From contig CAXNMJ010000004.1 in NCBI GenBank assembly GCA_964203655.1, positions 62,001 to 126,000 of the forward strand: a stretch of DNA of 64,000 bases, read 5' to 3'. The number at the start of each line of letters is the position of its first letter. Within the stretch, counting starts at the first letter, position 1. Position numbers and translations under genes: made by a program. Positions 28,429 through 38,644 of this stretch are shown one piece after another. The DNA is from BACL27 sp947488385. GTDB taxonomy: Bacteria; Actinomycetota; Acidimicrobiia; Acidimicrobiales; Ilumatobacteraceae. The notes under the pieces are model-generated. The model worked only from the letters and a program-made list of their open reading frames with translations. It made no database searches and was not told where the DNA came from.

Positions 28429-29147
28429 CGCGCAAACCACTCGAGCCATTGCTGTTGGGATGTTGGTTTGAAAACATGATTCGTCTTAACGACGTCACCG
28501 AGACTTGCACATGGCAAAGCAGAATATTGATGCCCTGGGCACACGATCGTGTCACTCGGCATTGACGCCAAGACTTGCAGACTCGAATATAAGTCGGCGG
28601 CATTTCCGCCAGGCAGGTCAGTGCGACCACAACCATCCAAAAAAAGCGTGTCACCTGCAACAAGGCGATGCTCAACTAAGAAACATTGGCTTCCAGGTGT
28701 ATGGCCTGGAGTGTGCACAAATGTCACTTCTATTTCTCCAACATTGATCTTGTCCCCACCCACGTGCTGTACGAGTTCAGATTCAGCGAGTCCCGTAGTT
28801 CTTGCGACCCACTTTGCTTCATTGGCATTTATATGTATCGGCACTGAAGTATGTTCGAGCAGGTCTGCGACGCCTTGAATCTTCATTCCCATCATTGACC
28901 CACCTACATGGTCGGGGTGATAGTGGGTTGCCAGCACACCCGTCAACTTCATCTCGTCAGTCTCAATGATTTGGAGTAAATCTTGTATTGCATAAGAAGG
29001 ATCAACAACTAAGCACTCTCGTGTCTTGTGGTCGCCAATCAGGTAAACAAAGTTGACCATCTGTGAGGCCACTTGGTCGTTCACTGCAAAGTCGCGGCCA
29101 GACAATAACTGACGAAAATAAAGTCTGTCGCTTACTACTTCGCTCAT
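28425..29147 (-). CDS. MBL-fold metallo-hydrolase, glyoxalase II-like
   Basis: 240 aa. The metal site is complete: THYHPDHVGG (HxHxDH), HTPGHTPGSQ, AGDTLFLDGCGRTDLPGG, and a late His in CPGHQYS. This set fits the glyoxalase II / persulfide dioxygenase branch, which handles thioesters or persulfides. It lacks the long C-terminal domain of true glyoxalase II. Divergent from the Gfo/Idh gene with about 30 bases between starts. Confidence 0.88.
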   Translation of the reverse strand: MSEVVSDRLYFRQLLSGRDFAVNDQVASQMVNFVYLIGDHKTRECLVVDPSYAIQDLLQIIETDEMKLTGVLATHYHPDHVGGSMMGMKIQGVADLLEHTSVPIHINANEAKWVARTTGLAESELVQHVGGDKINVGEIEVTFVHTPGHTPGSQCFLVEHRLVAGDTLFLDGCGRTDLPGGNAADLYSSLQVLASMPSDTIVCPGHQYSALPCASLGDVVKTNHVFKPTSQQQWLEWFAR

Positions 29148-29177
29148 GCAGAGATATTAGCGATCTAGTCTTATGGA

Positions 29178-30261
29178 GTGCTCGCTCAAAATAAATCTCT
29201 TCGATACGGGATAATCGGCACGGGGATGATGGGTTGTGAGCACATTCGCAATTTACAGGCGATCGCGGATTGTGAAGTAGTGGCTTACGCCGACCCGCAC
29301 GACTCAAGTCGGGCTAACGCAGCAAAACTTCTGCCTAACGCCAGCGCTTTCGATGACTACGAGCAAATGCTCGCTGCCGAGAAACTAGATGTTGTCGTAA
29401 TTGCAACCCCGAATCACACGCATCGAAATGTGTTGGAAGACGTGTTGTTGTCTGGCGTGCATGTCTTGGTCGAAAAGCCACTGTGCATATCGACCCAAGA
29501 GTGTCGAGAAATAATCGCTTTAGAAAAGGAAACTAGAACTCCGACCAGGGTTGTCTGGGTTGGTCTGGAATATCGCTACATGGCACCGACGGCTCGAATT
29601 ATAGATGAGTGTTTGAATGGCAGTCGCTGGAAGCATCAAAATGATTTCAATTCGCGAGCATCGATTTCCGTTCCTTAAGAAGGTCGGAGATTGGAATCGC
29701 TTTTCGAAAAACACGGGGGGAACGCTTGTAGAAAAATGCTGTCATTTTTTTGATGTGATGATTCTGCTGGCAAATTCTAAACCGGTAACTGTTTTTGCCT
29801 CAGGTGGACAAGATGTCAATCATTTGAACGAATCATATGAGGGATCAATTCCAGACATTTTGGACAACGCCTATGTCATTGTTGAATTCGCCAACGGAAT
29901 TCGTGGTGCACTTGACCTATCGATGTTTGCGGAAGGTTCTTTGAACGAGCAAGAAATTTGCGTCGTGGGAGACGAAGCAAAAATTGAAGCCTTGATCACC
30001 GAATCTAAAATTCGTATTGGTAAACGTAATCTTGGTGCGTCTGGTGTAGTTGAGATCAGTGTTCGACATGATGAAGGAGTCGTTCCTGGCTTTCACGCCG
30101 GAGCATCATATGTTGAGCATCAAGCGATGCAGAAAGCAATTCGTCAAAATCTGCCAACTGGTGTTTCGTTAGAACACGCGCTAATGAGTGTTGCAGTTGG
30201 CCAGGCTGCCCACCTAAGTATCGCCGAGCGTCGACGTGTCGACCTTTCAGAAGTTCTTTAA
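29178..30261 (+). CDS. Gfo/Idh/MocA family NAD(P)-dependent oxidoreductase (frame broken once)
   Basis: About 360 aa. The Rossmann start is YGIIGTGMMGCEHIRN, with EKPLCIS providing the conserved E-K-P of the family. The C-terminal half has ISIREHRFPFLKKVGDWN and GGTLVEKCCHFFDVM. The frame breaks near 29620-29630, where the first frame drifts into a stop at about 29676 and the second begins with SIKMIS. Members oxidise or reduce sugars and inositols; substrate unknown. GTG 29178 has a GGAG-like site just upstream. Confidence 0.85.
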
Positions 30262-30267
30262 CTGTCA

Positions 30268-31647
30268 CTAACCCAAAAAAGTTTCCAAGATCTTGGTGCG
30301 AATGCGATCGGGCCTGTTGGTTTTTGACTCGTAAGAATCAATTGATTCAGAAATTTTAAGTAGGCCGTTGATGCCAAAGTATCTGAGAGGTTCAACTTCC
30401 CACTTGCGAGATTGGTTGTTTACCCAGGCCAAGTGGGTGAGTTCGTGGTTGTCGTCGGCAATCAAATGGGCCATTGTTCGTGCGGCAAGGTTCGATGCAG
30501 CTACACCATCACCGACATAACCCCCAAGCGAGCCGAGTCCTGTTCGAGCGTCAAAATTTACAGATGGATTCCAATTTCTTGGAACCCCCAACGGCCCACC
30601 CCATTTGTGAGTGATATCAACATCACCTATCTTTTCGAATATCTCTCGCATTGAGTTGCATATTTTTTCATGAATCAACGGGTGTGCGTCGTAGCTTGGC
30701 TTTGTTCGGGATGCGAAATGATACGGAGCGCCGCGTCCGCCAAAAGCTATTCGTTTATCTGCTGTTAGCTGGCAGTAGATGATCATATTTCGAGCGTCAT
30801 GATAGGTCTCTCGATTTTCCCATCCAAGAATTTGTAATTGTCTTTCTGTTAACGGTGAGGTTGCGATCATGTATGAGTAAAGAGGAGCAAGAGTCCGACG
30901 GTGTGTCTTGATGCTCGGCGTGAAGCCTTCGGTCGCACGGATGATCATTTGAGCACGACATGTGGCGTGATTGGTCTGTATTGAACCAGACTGATATTGC
31001 GTGACCGGTGAATTTTCGTAGATCTTTACACCAAGTTGTTCAACGACTCTTGCCAGTCCATTCACTAGTTTTGCCGGATGTGTCACGGCACAGTGCGGTG
31101 TGTATGAAGCTAATTGGATGTTCGAAACATTGATACGCCGTTCAACCTCACTTTGCGAAAGCTGGCGAATGTCATCGTCGGTGAACCCAAATTGATGAAA
31201 TTTATTAATCTCGCTTGTTACACGCGTCTACCTGTACCGAATTTGTAGCACCGCAAATAGTGCCTCCGCGATGAAAGTCGCAGTCAATACTCTCATTAAC
31301 TAAAACTGTTTCGATTTCATCAAGCGTCGCAAAACTTTGCCTATACATTTCGATTGCAAGCTTCACGACCGTGCGTATCCTGCCAACTCATCAATTGAAT
31401 TTGGCAAAAAACCACTGCACCAGCCGCCATTTCGTCCGCTTGCACCAAACCCAACTTGGTTGGCGTCAATTATTACAACTTGCGAATTTGGAATTAGCTT
31501 TTTTAGGTAATACGCGGTCCATAGACCGCTGAACCCTGCACCAATAATTGCAATATCAGCTTCGATGTCAGAATTAAGTTTCTCGCGTGGCGCAGCGTCG
31601 TTTATTGCTGCATCGCACCAAAGCGAATTCAGATCTTTGCTGACCAA
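30268..31647 (-). CDS. FAD-dependent amino acid/amine oxidoreductase, DAO fold (two frame breaks)
   Basis: The N-terminus has the FAD dinucleotide motif ADIAIIGAGFSGLWTAYYL and GFGASGRNGGWCSGF, as in glycine/D-amino acid oxidases and PuuB-type amine oxidases. The first frame ends at about 31363. A middle frame with AIEMYRQSFATLDEIE and CDFHRGGTI runs to about 31205. A third frame supplies the C-terminus (GPLGVPRNWNP, GYVGDGVAASNLAARTMA). The breaks are at the CC 31369-31370, where one base seems missing, and near 31210, where one seems extra. A single gene of about 459 aa is reconstructed. True decay cannot be excluded with two breaks. Confidence 0.8.
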
Positions 31648-33050
31648 AGCTCTCTAAGTTCTGGCTCTGGATTATTGATTACTTTCGAATCAAGATTAAT
31701 TTGCAATGTTGCGCGGTTTTCAAGATCGAACTCTGGCCACGAAACCGAGGTATCTTTTGCAAATCTCAATAATTCTGATGAAAAAGTATCAGCGATTAAT
31801 GTACGATTCGGCGCATCTCCGGTGAACAACTCAACGTTGGGTGCATTTAAGTTGTGAAACATAAATGGTAAGTCCAGTGCGTGACAACACCCAAAAATGC
31901 CGTCAAAGATGGGCGTCGGCCAAGTAAACCAATACATCCAAGTTGAGACACCTGCTTTGACTCGTGTCTCGCACAGATCCCATGCGGGTGATCTGAAATT
32001 TTGATCGGTCTGCATTGCGGCGACCATCTCAATGGGGGATTGATTTGGACGCATCGTCGTATACAACGACCAAGCTCGGTCGCTCGAATCTCCGAGTGCT
32101 TCCTTGTAATAATTCTTTGCAGTTTCTTCGTCATTCGAAACATTGTTTGGATTAAGCGCAGACCATAAGCGGTTCTCATCTCGATTTGTACCCACAACTA
32201 GTGGAATACCAGATTTGGCAGACATCGCATAAATGTCGTCTGGTAATCCGGAGCTTCCACAGGTGGGTGAAAATGTCGCGATGTAGTTTTCGACATTTTC
32301 AAACATCTTTGCTGTTGCATCGATAATCTGCTGTATTGGCAAAGTCATGAGTTCTTCAACAGTGCTGCATTTCGCGGTATCTAAGAACTGCTGAGTTGAC
32401 ACATCTGCTTCTTTTTTGCTGCGAAGTTGTCGTAGCGATGGACTCATAGCCCAAGCCTTGGTCACCAGACCTTTTGTCATAGAAGAAGCTGTTAAGGCCA
32501 CGACGCTGCTACCGCCAGCAGATTCGCCAAAAATAGTGACGTTATTTGGATCACCACCAAATGCGTCGATATTTCGATTGACCCATCGCAGAGCACTGAT
32601 TTGGTCCAGCGTGCCGTAGTTTTCGTAACCGATAAAACCAAACGGTCCAAGGCGGTAGTTGATAGTTACTACAACAACATCACCTAATTCACAAAGATTT
32701 TTGCCGTCGTACCAAGATGTGGCACCAGTTCCATTGGTGTATGCGCCGCCATGGATCCAGAAAAGTACTGGCTTAAGTTGAGCTGATGGCTTGGGTGTCC
32801 AAATGTTGAGGTACTGGCAGTTCTCGTCAGTAGGCAAGACTTTTGTATTCAGAATTTCTTCCATGAATCCTGGAACTTGAGGCGACTGTGGTCCGAAAGA
32901 TTTGGCTGTAACAGTTTCACTGTAGGTGATTACGTCTTCGGGCTCAGAGAATCGACGCGAGTTCGCAAATTTGATTCCAAGGTATTTGTCAGTTTTGGGC
33001 GATGCTTCAACGCCTTCAAACGACCCTGATGAATTCTTGACCATTGGCAC
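31629..33050 (-). CDS. Type B carboxylesterase (alpha/beta hydrolase)
   Basis: 473 aa of the para-nitrobenzyl esterase family. It shows the oxyanion-hole motif FWIHGGAYTNG, the nucleophile in TIFGESAGG, and the earlier CQYLNIWTP. The C-terminal His is in GCCHALDLPFMF. Shorter than the usual 490-530 aa. No signal peptide, so probably cytoplasmic. GTG 33050 or, more likely, ATG 33044 starts it. The end overlaps the oxidoreductase start by 19 bases. Confidence 0.9.
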   Translation of the reverse strand: MPMVKNSSGSFEGVEASPKTDKYLGIKFANSRRFSEPEDVITYSETVTAKSFGPQSPQVPGFMEEILNTKVLPTDENCQYLNIWTPKPSAQLKPVLFWIHGGAYTNGTGATSWYDGKNLCELGDVVVVTINYRLGPFGFIGYENYGTLDQISALRWVNRNIDAFGGDPNNVTIFGESAGGSSVVALTASSMTKGLVTKAWAMSPSLRQLRSKKEADVSTQQFLDTAKCSTVEELMTLPIQQIIDATAKMFENVENYIATFSPTCGSSGLPDDIYAMSAKSGIPLVVGTNRDENRLWSALNPNNVSNDEETAKNYYKEALGDSSDRAWSLYTTMRPNQSPIEMVAAMQTDQNFRSPAWDLCETRVKAGVSTWMYWFTWPTPIFDGIFGCCHALDLPFMFHNLNAPNVELFTGDAPNRTLIADTFSSELLRFAKDTSVSWPEFDLENRATLQINLDSKVINNPEPELRELWSAKI

Positions 33051-33710
33051 GTGATCAATCTAACTCGTGCGGATTACGATAAAGAGATGTTGCGCGACAG
33101 TTTGGGTGACTTTTTGGCGGGATGTTGGCAACGTTGGTGTCTTAAGGCGTCAATTGGGTCAGGCTCCAAGCGTGCACGCGCTTTCGGAAAGTTTGGGCCA
33201 GGTTCATTAATTCTTTTCCCAGTTACGACGATTTTTAATGAGAAATATATTCACATCGGTAGCGAAACGATGATCGGCGAACATGTCGCTCTTTCGGCAG
33301 GCATGATGCCCGGTCAAGTTTGCCTGACTGATCCGGTAGTTCGAATTGGTGATAGGTGCTTGATCGGCCGTGGATCGGGCATCGTGGGGCACCTATCAAT
33401 TGACATTGGCAATGATGTTTGGACTGGTCATCACGTCTACATCACCGATCAAAGTCATGGTTACGAAGATGTGTCGCTGCCAATATCTTTGCAATCCCAA
33501 CCCGAGTCACCAGTTGTTATCGGTGAGGGTTCGTGGCTTGGTCACGGTGTCGTAGTTTTACCGGGTGCAAAAATCGGTAAGCACGTCGCAGTTGGCGCCA
33601 ACTCGGTGGTGACGGGTGAATTACCAGACTTTTGTGTTGCGGTTGGAGCACCGGCGAGGGTGATTCGCCAATACACACCAGAGTCTGGCTGGACGCCACG
33701 AAAAAACTAG
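33051..33710 (+). CDS. Left-handed beta-helix (hexapeptide-repeat) acyltransferase
   Basis: At most 219 aa. Hexapeptide repeats run from about residue 60 to 200: IHIGSETMIGEHVAL, VRIGDRCLIGRGSGI, IDIGNDVWTGHHVYI, VVIGEGSWLGHGVVVL and AKIGKHVAVGANSVV. The His of YITDQSH is a plausible catalytic base. Such trimers O-acetylate sugars or related acceptors. GTG 33051 lies back-to-back with the divergent esterase start; ATG 33087 (MLRDSL) gives the more usual N-terminus. Acceptor unknown. Confidence 0.85.
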   Translation: MINLTRADYDKEMLRDSLGDFLAGCWQRWCLKASIGSGSKRARAFGKFGPGSLILFPVTTIFNEKYIHIGSETMIGEHVALSAGMMPGQVCLTDPVVRIGDRCLIGRGSGIVGHLSIDIGNDVWTGHHVYITDQSHGYEDVSLPISLQSQPESPVVIGEGSWLGHGVVVLPGAKIGKHVAVGANSVVTGELPDFCVAVGAPARVIRQYTPESGWTPRKN

Positions 33711-34219
33711 AGCGACAAATCTATGGGTGGTTTGCAGTAAGACATTTCATTGTCTGCTGCAAAGGTCGCAATCTTTTCGCTGATTGGTAAACCTTGTAAA
33801 GGTGTCTCAGCAAACCTCTTGTTGACACCGTTGCGCAAATCATCGGTGAATGAACGACGATCCTCAATATAGATCTGATAGTCATCTAACCAAAGAGAAA
33901 CAATCGCTTTTCCTTTCGGGTCGCTCGGAAGGTCGACCCGAAACTCTTTTACAAAATCCTCAATAGTGTCAGTTGCACGGTCAATTATTGCGGCGCGTTC
34001 GGCTAGAGCATTTGCACCAAGATCGTTGACGATGCGATAGTCGGCGAGTGCTTTGCGATCCACTTCGGCGATCAAGCATCTTGCCTGAGCTTTGGCCGCC
34101 CAGTTTCGATCATCGAACTTATTGACGGCTTGTTTTGAAGCAAAGAACAACCCATATACCCACATCACTACAATTAGTGCGATGGTGATTGATAAAACAG
34201 TTCGCAAAATCACTTTCAT
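33707..34219 (-). CDS. Membrane-anchored protein of unknown function
   Basis: 170 aa that I do not recognise. One N-terminal membrane helix (about 5-27, LRTVLSITIALIVVMWVYG) is followed by a soluble, mostly alpha-helical extracytoplasmic part. That part has two cysteines (in ARCLIAE and SYCKPP) that could form a disulfide. The composition is charged with no repeat. The stop overlaps the convergent acyltransferase stop (CTAG). It lies divergent to the ABC exporter genes. Confidence 0.7.
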   Translation of the reverse strand: MKVILRTVLSITIALIVVMWVYGLFFASKQAVNKFDDRNWAAKAQARCLIAEVDRKALADYRIVNDLGANALAERAAIIDRATDTIEDFVKEFRVDLPSDPKGKAIVSLWLDDYQIYIEDRRSFTDDLRNGVNKRFAETPLQGLPISEKIATFAADNEMSYCKPPIDLSL

Positions 34220-34255
34220 AACTTCAACGATAGGTCATTGCGTCACTGGTAGAAC

Positions 34256-36055
34256 TTGATAGTGCATTTAACCGAAGATTTGCCTGTGACACCAGACTCA
34301 ACAACTACTGAAGCCAAAAGTAGATTGAAAGAAGCATCCCACTTAATAAATCGATTAGTTCGGTTTCACCCCAAACTATTTATTACTGCGGTTTCAGGAG
34401 CGACACTTTTCGCGCTTTGTACGGTCGCTTCGTCGATTGGGCTTCGATGGATGATTGACCGAGTAATTTTGGTGAGATTCGAGCAAAATATCGTTGATCT
34501 TCCAGCGTTAATTGCTGGATCGATAATCGTAATCGGCATTGGTTTGTTGCGAGCGTTTGGTGTCGTAGTCAGAAGAAGTTATGCAGGTAAAGCTGAATGG
34601 CGAACATGTGAGACTCTTACAGAAAGAGTCATAGACCACATCGTGGCTCAGCCGATCGAGTGGCATCGCAAAAGAATGACAGGTGACATTGTTGCACGAT
34701 GTGGCGTTGATGCTGACGCAAGTGTTGCCATCCTCGCTCCATTGCCGTTTTCCACATCTGTAGTTGTGATGATGGTTGTCTCCGCCAGTTGGATGCTTTT
34801 TGTCGATATTCCGCTCGGTCTTGTCGCTGTTGTTGTTTTCCCAATTCTTCTCTTGTTGAACGTCGGATACCAGCGGCGAATTGATCGCTACTACAACCTG
34901 GCTCAAAAAGAGCTTGGCAGTCTTTCGGAAGCGGTACACGAGAGTTTCGACGGTGTTATGGTCGTCAAATCGTTTGGTGCTGAAAAGCGTGAAACCCAAC
35001 GACTCGCAGACATTTCGTCGCGTCTACGCGATGCGCGAATTGATGCAGTTGGCATAAGGTCGACCTTCGAGGCGATGCTTGATGCGATTCCTAACCTCCT
35101 GAACATTGCATTAATTGTTTTAGGTTCCTACCGAGTTAAGTCAGGCAATATGAGTGTCGGTGAGCTGTCGAGTTTCATTTATCTCTTTAGTTTGCTCGTG
35201 TTCCCACTACGTATCATCGGGTATCTGTTTTCGGAGATTCCACATTCGGTAGCTGGCTGGCGCAGAATCAACGAGGTTTTAGACGAGAAGTTGTTGCGAG
35301 ACCCGGCGATGGACATTCGATCTACACAGCACGGGGTTGGAATTGAGATCAAAGATTGTTATTTCAGCCATCAAGATCAAAGTCCGATATTGAATAATTT
35401 GAATCTAAAAATAGATCAAGGGAAAACGGTTGCCCTCGTAGGCGCAACGGGGTGCGGCAAAACTACACTTCTGCATTTAATCTCCGGACTCATCTCGCCG
35501 ACCAGCGGAGATATCGCCGTGCAAAGTGGCGGCGTATCTTTAGTTTTTCAGGAAGCCTTCTTGTTTGCTGAATCGCTTCGGTACAACATCACACTCGACT
35601 CGCAGATTTCAACTGAAAGCGTGCAAAGAGCGCTTGAAATTTCTCAATGCAATGACTTCATAATCGACTTAGAGCTTGGCATTGATACCACGATGGGCGA
35701 GCGCGGCATAAGTCTTAGCGGTGGGCAACGTCAGCGTGTTGCACTTGCGCGAGCTATTGCGCAGAACCGCTCGGTTTTGCTATTGGACGACACCACATCT
35801 GCATTAGATCCAAACACAGAGGCGAATGTCGTGACTAGTCTCCGCCAAATGTCTGGTCATCACACGGTGGTGATTGTTGCATCACGGCCGTCCACAATCG
35901 CGCTTGCCGATGAAGTCTTGTTTATGGATGAAGGCTGCATCGCCGAACGTGGTTCTCATGAAGAGCTTCTCGAACGTAGTGCAAAATATCTGAACCTAAT
36001 CAAAGCATTCGAACACGACAGAAAGTCAACCGACGAGGTCGCTGTTCATGAATGA
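34256..36055 (+). CDS. ABC exporter half-transporter, degenerate-ATPase subunit
   Basis: 599 aa: six-helix exporter membrane domain (about 30-330) and a nucleotide-binding domain. Walker A GATGCGKTT and signature LSGGQRQR are canonical. The residue after the Walker B Asp is Asp instead of the catalytic Glu (LLLDDTTSALD), and the switch His is replaced in VVIVASRPSTIA. This is the usual impaired-site pattern of heterodimeric exporters. TTG 34256 and GTG 34262 are possible starts. It overlaps its partner by eight bases. Substrate unknown; lipids, drugs or peptides are possible. Confidence 0.92.
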   Translation: MIVHLTEDLPVTPDSTTTEAKSRLKEASHLINRLVRFHPKLFITAVSGATLFALCTVASSIGLRWMIDRVILVRFEQNIVDLPALIAGSIIVIGIGLLRAFGVVVRRSYAGKAEWRTCETLTERVIDHIVAQPIEWHRKRMTGDIVARCGVDADASVAILAPLPFSTSVVVMMVVSASWMLFVDIPLGLVAVVVFPILLLLNVGYQRRIDRYYNLAQKELGSLSEAVHESFDGVMVVKSFGAEKRETQRLADISSRLRDARIDAVGIRSTFEAMLDAIPNLLNIALIVLGSYRVKSGNMSVGELSSFIYLFSLLVFPLRIIGYLFSEIPHSVAGWRRINEVLDEKLLRDPAMDIRSTQHGVGIEIKDCYFSHQDQSPILNNLNLKIDQGKTVALVGATGCGKTTLLHLISGLISPTSGDIAVQSGGVSLVFQEAFLFAESLRYNITLDSQISTESVQRALEISQCNDFIIDLELGIDTTMGERGISLSGGQRQRVALARAIAQNRSVLLLDDTTSALDPNTEANVVTSLRQMSGHHTVVIVASRPSTIALADEVLFMDEGCIAERGSHEELLERSAKYLNLIKAFEHDRKSTDEVAVHE

Positions 36056-37844
36056 GCCAATCGGAAGATTCGCAACTGCGAAGACGCTTAATCGGGGGTT
36101 CTCGGTTGCTCCAGCACTTGCAAAAGGTATTGGCGTCACATTTGTTTTGGCACTTATCGGTTCAATCGCGCGAGTCGTTGTTCCGGTTCTGATTCAACAA
36201 ACAATTGATAAAGGTCTGCGACCAGGCGACATCCGCATGGGCTTCATTACTCAAATGAGTATCTTTGCAGCGGTATCAGTGATCGTCTCGTCATTCGCAT
36301 TACGACAAGCCGTATTACGACTTGGGATTGGTGCCGAGCGTGGTCTTTACACAATGCGAGTGAAGTTGTTCGAGCACATCCATCGATTGAGTTTGGCAGA
36401 CCATAACGATGAAAGACGAGGAGCCCTCGTATCTCGAGTCACCAGTGATATTGAAACTTTGACAATGTTTTTCTCATGGGGAGCGTTGGTTTGGTTATTA
36501 GATGGTTCTTTGATGTTCGTTGTTGCATGTGTGATGCTCTCATACGACTGGATTCTTGCCTTAGTGGCATTCGCCGTGTCGGCGCCCCTGTTTTGGGTTC
36601 TGAGGAATCTGCAGAAGAGACTTGTAACGGCATATGATCTTGCGCGTCAAGAGAACGGCGATTTACTCGGCACAATCAGCGAGTTAGTTTCGGGCACCGA
36701 GACGTTACGCGCCTATCAGGCACACGCACCTATGGTGATGAAAAGTAAACGTGCCGTTCGCCGACGAGCTGATGCGCAGATTAAAGCTGGTGTGATTGGC
36801 GCGTTTTTGTTTCCTTCAGGTGAAGTATTTGCGGTTTTCACAATTGTTGCAATTATCGCTGTCGGAGTTTTCAGAGGTGTTGATAGTGGTTTGACGGCTG
36901 GTTCTATGGTCGGGTTCGTATTTTTGACGTATCGGTTTTTAGAACCGATTGCAGAGTTCACGGAAGTCGTGGATCAAACCCAGACCGCTGTGGCCGGGCT
37001 GCGAAGAGTTCTGAGCGTTCTTGACACGCCAGTGGGTCCACCAGCTCCGAATAATCCGATCGCACTTCCGGTCGAGGCATTGAGCATTGACCTGCATGAG
37101 GTTTCATTTTCCTATACATCACGACTTGATGACGAAGACGACGATTTACCCGTACTGCGCAATATCAATTTGCATATCCCGCCTAGGCAACATATTGCGT
37201 TGGTGGGTTCGTCGGGATCAGGTAAGACAACTCTGGCGCGTCTAATCGCAAGATTGGCCGATCCGACAATCGGCTCGGTATCGATTTCTGGTATCAACTT
37301 AAAACGAGTCGCCAACGATGATTTGCGAAATCGTTTGGTCGTTGTGCCTCAGGAGCCGTTCTTATTTGCTGACAGTATTGCAAATAATTTGTTGTTTGCT
37401 AATCCCACCGCGACCAAGTTCGATATTGAGAACGTGTTCAACCAGCTTGAGCTAAGCGAATGGGTTAAATCACTTCCAAGTGGTATTGAAACTCATGTTG
37501 GACAGCGTGGCGCAGCTCTCTCTGCGGGGGAACGTCAACTCGTTGCGCTTGCACGCGCAGCCTTGAAAAATCCTGATGTATTGATTTTGGACGAAGCGAC
37601 ATCGGCGGTTGATGCGATCGCAGAGGTCAGACTTACCAAGGCGTTGCAGGTGCTCTCACAGGGCAGAACCACTATTTCAATAGCTCATCGCTTGTCAACA
37701 GCTTCTCGTGCCGATCGAGTCGTAGTACTTGAGCACGGTGTAATTACTGAAGACGGATCTCACGAGCAACTGCTTGTAAATAATCTTGGATATGCAAAGA
37801 TTTATGCACAATGGCTCTCTGCGACATCGGTTCGAAATTCGTGA
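36048..37844 (+). CDS. ABC exporter half-transporter, catalytic subunit
   Basis: 598 aa, same layout as the upstream partner. Walker A GSSGSGKTT, Walker B VLILDEATSAVD with catalytic Glu, and switch His in ISIAHRLSTA are intact, but the signature is LSAGERQ in place of LSGGQ. Combined with the upstream subunit, one ATP site is fully consensus (this Walker A/B plus the partner's LSGGQ) and the other is degenerate. ATG 36048 overlaps the partner gene, and its end overlaps a lipoprotein gene by four bases. Confidence 0.93.
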   Translation: MNEPIGRFATAKTLNRGFSVAPALAKGIGVTFVLALIGSIARVVVPVLIQQTIDKGLRPGDIRMGFITQMSIFAAVSVIVSSFALRQAVLRLGIGAERGLYTMRVKLFEHIHRLSLADHNDERRGALVSRVTSDIETLTMFFSWGALVWLLDGSLMFVVACVMLSYDWILALVAFAVSAPLFWVLRNLQKRLVTAYDLARQENGDLLGTISELVSGTETLRAYQAHAPMVMKSKRAVRRRADAQIKAGVIGAFLFPSGEVFAVFTIVAIIAVGVFRGVDSGLTAGSMVGFVFLTYRFLEPIAEFTEVVDQTQTAVAGLRRVLSVLDTPVGPPAPNNPIALPVEALSIDLHEVSFSYTSRLDDEDDDLPVLRNINLHIPPRQHIALVGSSGSGKTTLARLIARLADPTIGSVSISGINLKRVANDDLRNRLVVVPQEPFLFADSIANNLLFANPTATKFDIENVFNQLELSEWVKSLPSGIETHVGQRGAALSAGERQLVALARAALKNPDVLILDEATSAVDAIAEVRLTKALQVLSQGRTTISIAHRLSTASRADRVVVLEHGVITEDGSHEQLLVNNLGYAKIYAQWLSATSVRNS

Positions 37845-38593
37845 CGCGTGCGACGTTCTTTGGATCAACAACTCTTGTTGGTTTGATGCTGCTTTCAAGT
37901 TGTGCTCAAAACGCAGAGCGTGACAGTGTTTGCAAACAGTCAGTACGTTGGAACAATGCAAGCACTCAAATTGCAGTAGTTCTTGACTCGATTGAGTCAA
38001 GCGAAGATGGATTGATTCAGAATGCTTTTGTTGAAACAATCGACGCACTCTTGGCGTTGAACGAATCAGCACCACGAGAGATCAAGTCAGACATTGAAAA
38101 CTTGCTCAGTACCTACGGGTCGCTCTCCGACGCTTTTGCTGCAATCGGCTGGCAGGGGGGACTATCACGAAAAGATTCAGCAGTTGTCAGTGCTGGAGTT
38201 CGACTCGCAAGCAACGATCTGCAACAGGCGCAGTCAAATCTGGCGAATTACATTGCCGATAATTGCAACTTGCAGATTGATAATGCGGTCAATATGTTTC
38301 CAAACGTTGGCACCACGTTGCCTGATCCAGTGATTCAAGATGAGCAGTCGCCAGAAGTTCCTGTTGGGTATGACAATGACGAGAGTGTGGCGCAGGCCTT
38401 TGGTTACGTCGTGGTCGAGCGCTTTGGCGTTGCGATCACTTCCGAGCAAGCAACGTGTGTTGGTACGGCATTATTAGCTGCGAATTCTGGAGATTCGCAG
38501 ACAGTCGACCAAAAATATTGGCTCTTGCTTCAAGAGATTTTTAATTCTTGTGATGTGAAGATTGATGTTGCCAAGTCAATCGAAGAAAAATAG
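37841..38593 (+). CDS. Lipoprotein of unknown function linked to the ABC exporter
   Basis: 250 aa from GTG 37841, which overlaps the exporter stop (GTGA). A lipoprotein signal ends at Cys21 (TLVGLMLLSSC). The rest is acidic and mostly helical with cysteines in DSVCKQ, ADNCNLQ, QATCVG and NSCDVK. I recognise no family. Translational coupling suggests it serves the exporter or follows its expression. Confidence 0.72.
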   Translation: MTRATFFGSTTLVGLMLLSSCAQNAERDSVCKQSVRWNNASTQIAVVLDSIESSEDGLIQNAFVETIDALLALNESAPREIKSDIENLLSTYGSLSDAFAAIGWQGGLSRKDSAVVSAGVRLASNDLQQAQSNLANYIADNCNLQIDNAVNMFPNVGTTLPDPVIQDEQSPEVPVGYDNDESVAQAFGYVVVERFGVAITSEQATCVGTALLAANSGDSQTVDQKYWLLLQEIFNSCDVKIDVAKSIEEK

Positions 38594-38644
38594 ACGTCAA
38601 ATAGACAGCAAATAGACGACCGATAGTTGCTAATCTTTGCGCAT

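Noticed and set aside
15737..33050. Catabolic block acquired as a mobile island
   Set aside because: No integrase, insertion sequence, flanking repeat or tRNA boundary was found, and base usage does not visibly differ from neighbours.
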